Assembly (NCBI GenBank): GCA_028681135.1
Contig: JAQUJC010000008.1
Coordinates: forward strand, 1-63,444
Direction of reading: 5' to 3'
DNA: 63,444 nucleotides
Origin: Kiritimatiellia bacterium
GTDB taxonomy: Bacteria; Verrucomicrobiota; Kiritimatiellia; CAIQIC01; Lenti-01
The position numbers were made by a program, and so were the translations under genes. Shown here piece after piece: positions 60,798 through 63,444 of this stretch. Position 1 is the first letter of the stretch. The number at the start of each line of letters is the position of its first letter. Under the pieces are notes generated by a model, which saw nothing but the letters and a program-made list of their open reading frames with translations, had not been told where the DNA came from and did not search any database.

Positions 60798-60837
60798 TTT
60801 TCCACGGTGTGGAAAAATAGTTTCCATGGTGTGGAAA
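60798..60837. repeat. Pair of TTTTCCA-N5-TGGAAAA palindromes
   Basis: TTTTCCACGGTGTGGAAAA (60798-60816) and TTTCCATGGTGTGGAAA (60821-60837) repeat the first two units of the array at 24434, with the same AATAG joint and about 22-base offset. The pair again lies between divergent genes. Confidence 0.85.
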
Positions 60838-60876
60838 CCGGGGTAAGCTCATGCCAGAAGACAAGGAGAGGATACC

Positions 60877-61461
60877 ATGAGTTTTACCCTACAGATTCAA
60901 GCCAAGGCCCCGGCCTTTGAGTTGCCAGCGACGGATGGCCAGACCTATTCGCTGGAGGCCTTCGCGGAAGCGGATGTGCTGGTCGTGTTTTTTACCTGCA
61001 ACCATTGTCCGTATGTGATTGCTTCGGACGAGATAACGCGGGCCACCGCCGATCGCTACCGGGACAAAGGGGTGCGTTTTGTCGCGATCAACTCCAACAG
61101 CCCCCGGACCTATGCCGAGGATGATTTTCCGCATATGGTGGCGCGGATGCAGAAATATCGCTTCCCATGGGTGTACCTCTACGACGCCACGCAGGAGGTG
61201 GCCCGGGCCTATGGCGCACTGCGAACCCCGCATTTCTACGTGTTCGATCGTGAGCGGCGGCTGGTGTATACCGGCCGTGCGTTGGACAATCCGCGCGAGC
61301 CGCTCAAGGCGACCGTCCATGACTTGGAGCGGGCACTGGAAGAACTCACGTCTGGAAACCCGGTGAGCGTGCCCCAAACCAATCCGATTGGCTGCAACGT
61401 CAAGTGGGATGGCCAGGACAAGCACTGGATGCCGCCGGAGGCCTGCGATCTGGTGCCGTAG
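60877..61461 (+). CDS. Thioredoxin/peroxiredoxin-like family protein
   Basis: A strong AAGGAG site precedes the ATG at 60877. The 194-residue protein has an AhpC/TSA-type thioredoxin fold: [20 protein letters not shown], the redox motif [10 protein letters not shown] with Cys41 and Cys44, [17 protein letters not shown], and [17 protein letters not shown]. Family members in this group are annotated as thioredoxin-family or redoxin-domain proteins; CNHC is an unusual active-site dipeptide. No signal peptide is present, so it acts in the cytoplasm. It lies downstream of the palindrome pair. Confidence 0.87.
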   Translation: MSFTLQIQAKAPAFELPATDGQTYSLEAFAEADVLVVFFTCNHCPYVIASDEITRATADRYRDKGVRFVAINSNSPRTYAEDDFPHMVARMQKYRFPWVYLYDATQEVARAYGALRTPHFYVFDRERRLVYTGRALDNPREPLKATVHDLERALEELTSGNPVSVPQTNPIGCNVKWDGQDKHWMPPEACDLVP

Positions 61462-61631
61462 CCGCCGACATCATGTCGCGTGCCTAGCGCGCCACGGGCG
61501 CCAAGGCGTTTGCGGGGGGGGCGATTTCTGTGCCGTGAGAAGGGGGGTGCCGTGCCTGTTACTCGTGCCACACTCGCGTCGGACCGGGAATCGGATTGCC
61601 GCGCGGGTGGGGGTGTGGTTCAATTTGGCCC

Positions 61632-63266
61632 ATGAAATTCGCACTGGTTCAGATGAATCCGACTGTGGGGGCGGTGGGGGACAACGCCGCACAGATGGTC
61701 CGGTGGGCGCAGGAGGCCGCGGCGGATGGCGCCGATGTGGTGGTGTTTCCCGAACTGGCCTTGTGCGGGTACCCCCCGGACGACCTGGTGTTGCAGTCGC
61801 GCTTTATGACGGCGGTGGAGGCCGAGGTGGAACGGTTGGCCAAGAAGTTACCGCCCACCGTGTTGGCCATTATCGGGGCACCGCGGCGTGACAAGGGCGC
61901 CCTTTACAATGCCGCGTGGCTGTTTCACGGCGGTCAACCGGTGGCCGTGGCCACAAAAATGCGTCTGGCGCACTACGGATTCTTTGATGAACGAGGACTT
62001 TTCAAGCCGGGCACAACCCCGCTGATTTTTGAATTTGGCGGCACCCGCCTGGCGGTGCATATTGGTGAGGACTCCTGGTGGCCCGAAGGCCAAGCCTTTC
62101 AAGGATTGCCCGGTTGCTGCGATATGCTCATCAATTTGTCTGCCGCACCGTACGGCCACGGACGGGAGAGCAAGCGCGAGGAGATGGTCCGCAAGGCCGC
62201 GGCGGCTGCCGAAGCACCCATGCTCTTCACGAATCTCGTGGGCGGCCAGGATGAGTTGGTGTTTGATGGTGGTGGGTTGGCCGTTGGGAACGACGGGGCC
62301 ATAGCGGCGCGCGCTGGGCTTTTTGATGAAGGAATGCTGCGGGTCGAACTGGACCGGTCCAGCGGCGTCGGGGAGCTGATGGCGGGACGCCTGGACCCCA
62401 TGCCAGATGCCATCGAAGGGGTGTACACCGCCTTGAAGATTGGGTTGCGCGACTATGTGGACAAGAACAAGTTCCCGGGCGTAATCGTGGCGTTGTCCGG
62501 GGGTATTGACTCGGCGCTGGTGGCGGCCATCGCCGTGGATGCGCTGGGACCGAAGCGGGTCTTTGGCGTCACGCTGCCGTCGGTAATCACGTCCCAGGAA
62601 ACGCTTGGGGATGCGCTGGACATGGCGAAGCGTCTGGGTATCCCTTGCTTGCAAATTCCCATTGCCCCGGCGGTGGACGTATTCAGCGAGTTGCTAGGTC
62701 CCGCGTGCGCCGCCGTGGACTGGGCCGCTCCTCTGCCGGGAACTGGCATGGACGAAAATCTGCAAGCGCGGATTCGCGGGGTGATCATGATGGCCCTTTC
62801 GAATCGCTATGGCCATATGGTGGTCGCCACGGGCAACAAAAGCGAGATGGCCACAGGCTACACCACGCTGTATGGCGATATGGCCGGCGGCTTTGCTCTG
62901 ATCAAGGATGTGCCCAAAACAATGGTATTTGACCTGGCCCGTTGGCGCAACCAACGCGGCGAGGTGATCCCGCCCTTAACGATTTCACGTCCGCCGTCGG
63001 CCGAGTTGAAGCCAGGGCAGCTAGACTCTGATTCGCTGCCGCCTTACGATGTACTCGATCCGATTCTGGAGCGCTATATCGAACAGCAGCAAGGGGTGCG
63101 GGATATTCTGGCTGACGGGGCGGACGAGGCGGTCGTGCGCCGGGTGATCCAGATGGTGGACCGCAGCGAATACAAGCGGCGACAGGGGGCGCCGGGGGTG
63201 GTGATTACGCCGAAGGTGTTGGATCGCGACCGGCGTATGCCCATCACCAATGGCTTCCACGAATAG
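61632..63266 (+). CDS. nadE: NAD+ synthetase with nitrilase-type N-domain, probably glutaminase-dead
   Basis: The ATG at 61632 starts MKFALVQMNPTVGAVGDNAA, as in the family; the longer frame is not used. The 544-residue protein has a nitrilase domain (1-260) and an NAD synthetase domain (about 265-544) with the PP-loop SGGIDSALVAAI near 289. Of the glutaminase triad, Glu41 (FPELALCGYPPDD) and Lys109 (ATKMRLAHYG) are present. The nucleophile motif normally ICEDxW reads HIGEDSW, so Cys is replaced by Gly145. The ammonia-dependent reaction may remain. The change needs only one base (GGT for TGT). Confidence 0.92.
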   Translation: MKFALVQMNPTVGAVGDNAAQMVRWAQEAAADGADVVVFPELALCGYPPDDLVLQSRFMTAVEAEVERLAKKLPPTVLAIIGAPRRDKGALYNAAWLFHGGQPVAVATKMRLAHYGFFDERGLFKPGTTPLIFEFGGTRLAVHIGEDSWWPEGQAFQGLPGCCDMLINLSAAPYGHGRESKREEMVRKAAAAAEAPMLFTNLVGGQDELVFDGGGLAVGNDGAIAARAGLFDEGMLRVELDRSSGVGELMAGRLDPMPDAIEGVYTALKIGLRDYVDKNKFPGVIVALSGGIDSALVAAIAVDALGPKRVFGVTLPSVITSQETLGDALDMAKRLGIPCLQIPIAPAVDVFSELLGPACAAVDWAAPLPGTGMDENLQARIRGVIMMALSNRYGHMVVATGNKSEMATGYTTLYGDMAGGFALIKDVPKTMVFDLARWRNQRGEVIPPLTISRPPSAELKPGQLDSDSLPPYDVLDPILERYIEQQQGVRDILADGADEAVVRRVIQMVDRSEYKRRQGAPGVVITPKVLDRDRRMPITNGFHE

Positions 63267-63307
63267 CTTGTTTCCCGCCCCAGGCAATGAGTTCCTTACC
63301 TCAAATA

Positions 63308-63323
63308 ACATATGTACATATGT
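63308..63323. promoter_or_regulatory. 16-bp perfect palindrome downstream of nadE
   Basis: ACATATGTACATATGT is a perfect palindrome in the AT-rich gap between nadE and the converging kinase tail. It is a possible binding site or part of a transcription end; no T-run follows. Confidence 0.3.
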
Positions 63324-63444
63324 CTATATGATGCAGTTTTTTCGGTTGGGGCGGGGGGGGGGGTTAGTCGGGGGGGGCGGGGGCGGGAATTTCAGAATGA
63401 AGGTGCAGCCCGCGCCGGGGGCGGGTTCGACACGGGCGCTGCCC
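63324..63444 (-). CDS. Partial C-terminus of a probable sensor histidine kinase
   Basis: On the minus strand the right edge reads GSARVEPAPGAGCTFILKFP, the typical last strand of a HATPase domain (A.SEPG.GSTF.F.LP). It then runs into a Pro-rich tail encoded by long C runs, up to a TAG at 63324. The homopolymers make the exact stop unsure: a one-base shift would end it at the TAA near 63364. The body of the gene is outside the window. Confidence 0.5.
   Translation of the reverse strand, partial: GSARVEPAPGAGCTFILKFPPPPPPTNPPPRPNRKNCII

Overview
The window looks like a chromosome segment from a free-living, polysaccharide-degrading bacterium of the PVC superphylum, most likely Verrucomicrobiota/Kiritimatiellota. 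This is an inference: no rRNA gene is present. It rests on high GC with many long G/C homopolymers, very large secreted glycoside hydrolases built from many modules, a BspA-type leucine-rich repeat protein, a TonB-like/alpha-toroid operon next to ExbB/ExbD genes, a TupA-like ATP-grasp protein, and dispersed hairpin repeats between genes.

Layout. Positions 1-3550 are accessory DNA: two small secreted proteins, an IS110 relic, a RelE/HigA-type toxin-antitoxin module with a frameshifted toxin, and an intact AbiEi/AbiEii type IV module. A repeat-filled gap follows (3592-3916), then an aldo/keto reductase and a membrane protein on the minus strand. From 5743 to 14166 a seven-gene plus-strand operon encodes two TPR proteins, ExbB, two ExbD proteins, and two paralogous proteins that combine a TonB-like N-terminus with a squalene-cyclase-like alpha-toroid. 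Next is a 2557-residue secreted protein with two GH13 amylase domains (14494-22167) and a repeat-rich gap. A minus-strand operon (truncated flavin reductase, DUF488, mismatch glycosylase) lies across a phased palindrome array from a spermidine-synthase-like membrane protein. umuDC with a GAAC-N4-GTTC SOS box, a tRNA-Arg with promoter and terminator, and a 1586-residue LRR surface protein come next.

From 34216 to 46484 there is a secreted metallophosphoesterase, a DUF1846 operon, an ATP-grasp protein, small lipoproteins, a flippase-like membrane protein, mutS, infA and a potassium channel. A second giant amylase (46599-51434) shares its modules and catalytic domain with the first. After a NupC-type nucleoside transporter comes a tightly overlapping signalling operon (52765-58140): hybrid-less sensor kinase with three periplasmic binding domains, a response regulator, a response regulator-PP2C phosphatase, and a secreted deaminase-fold protein. 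The window ends with an EIIA-CBS/SLC13 transporter pair, a thioredoxin-like protein preceded by the same palindrome pair seen at 24434, a NAD+ synthetase whose glutaminase cysteine is replaced by glycine, and the tail of a probable histidine kinase.

Working together: the amylases and possibly the phosphoesterase act outside the cytoplasm on glucans; the ExbBD-toroid operon could couple proton motive force to an envelope process; the four-gene kinase operon looks like a ligand-sensing switch that controls a serine phosphatase and a secreted deaminase. Coupling within these operons is supported by overlaps and ribosome binding sites; the physiological roles are inferred.
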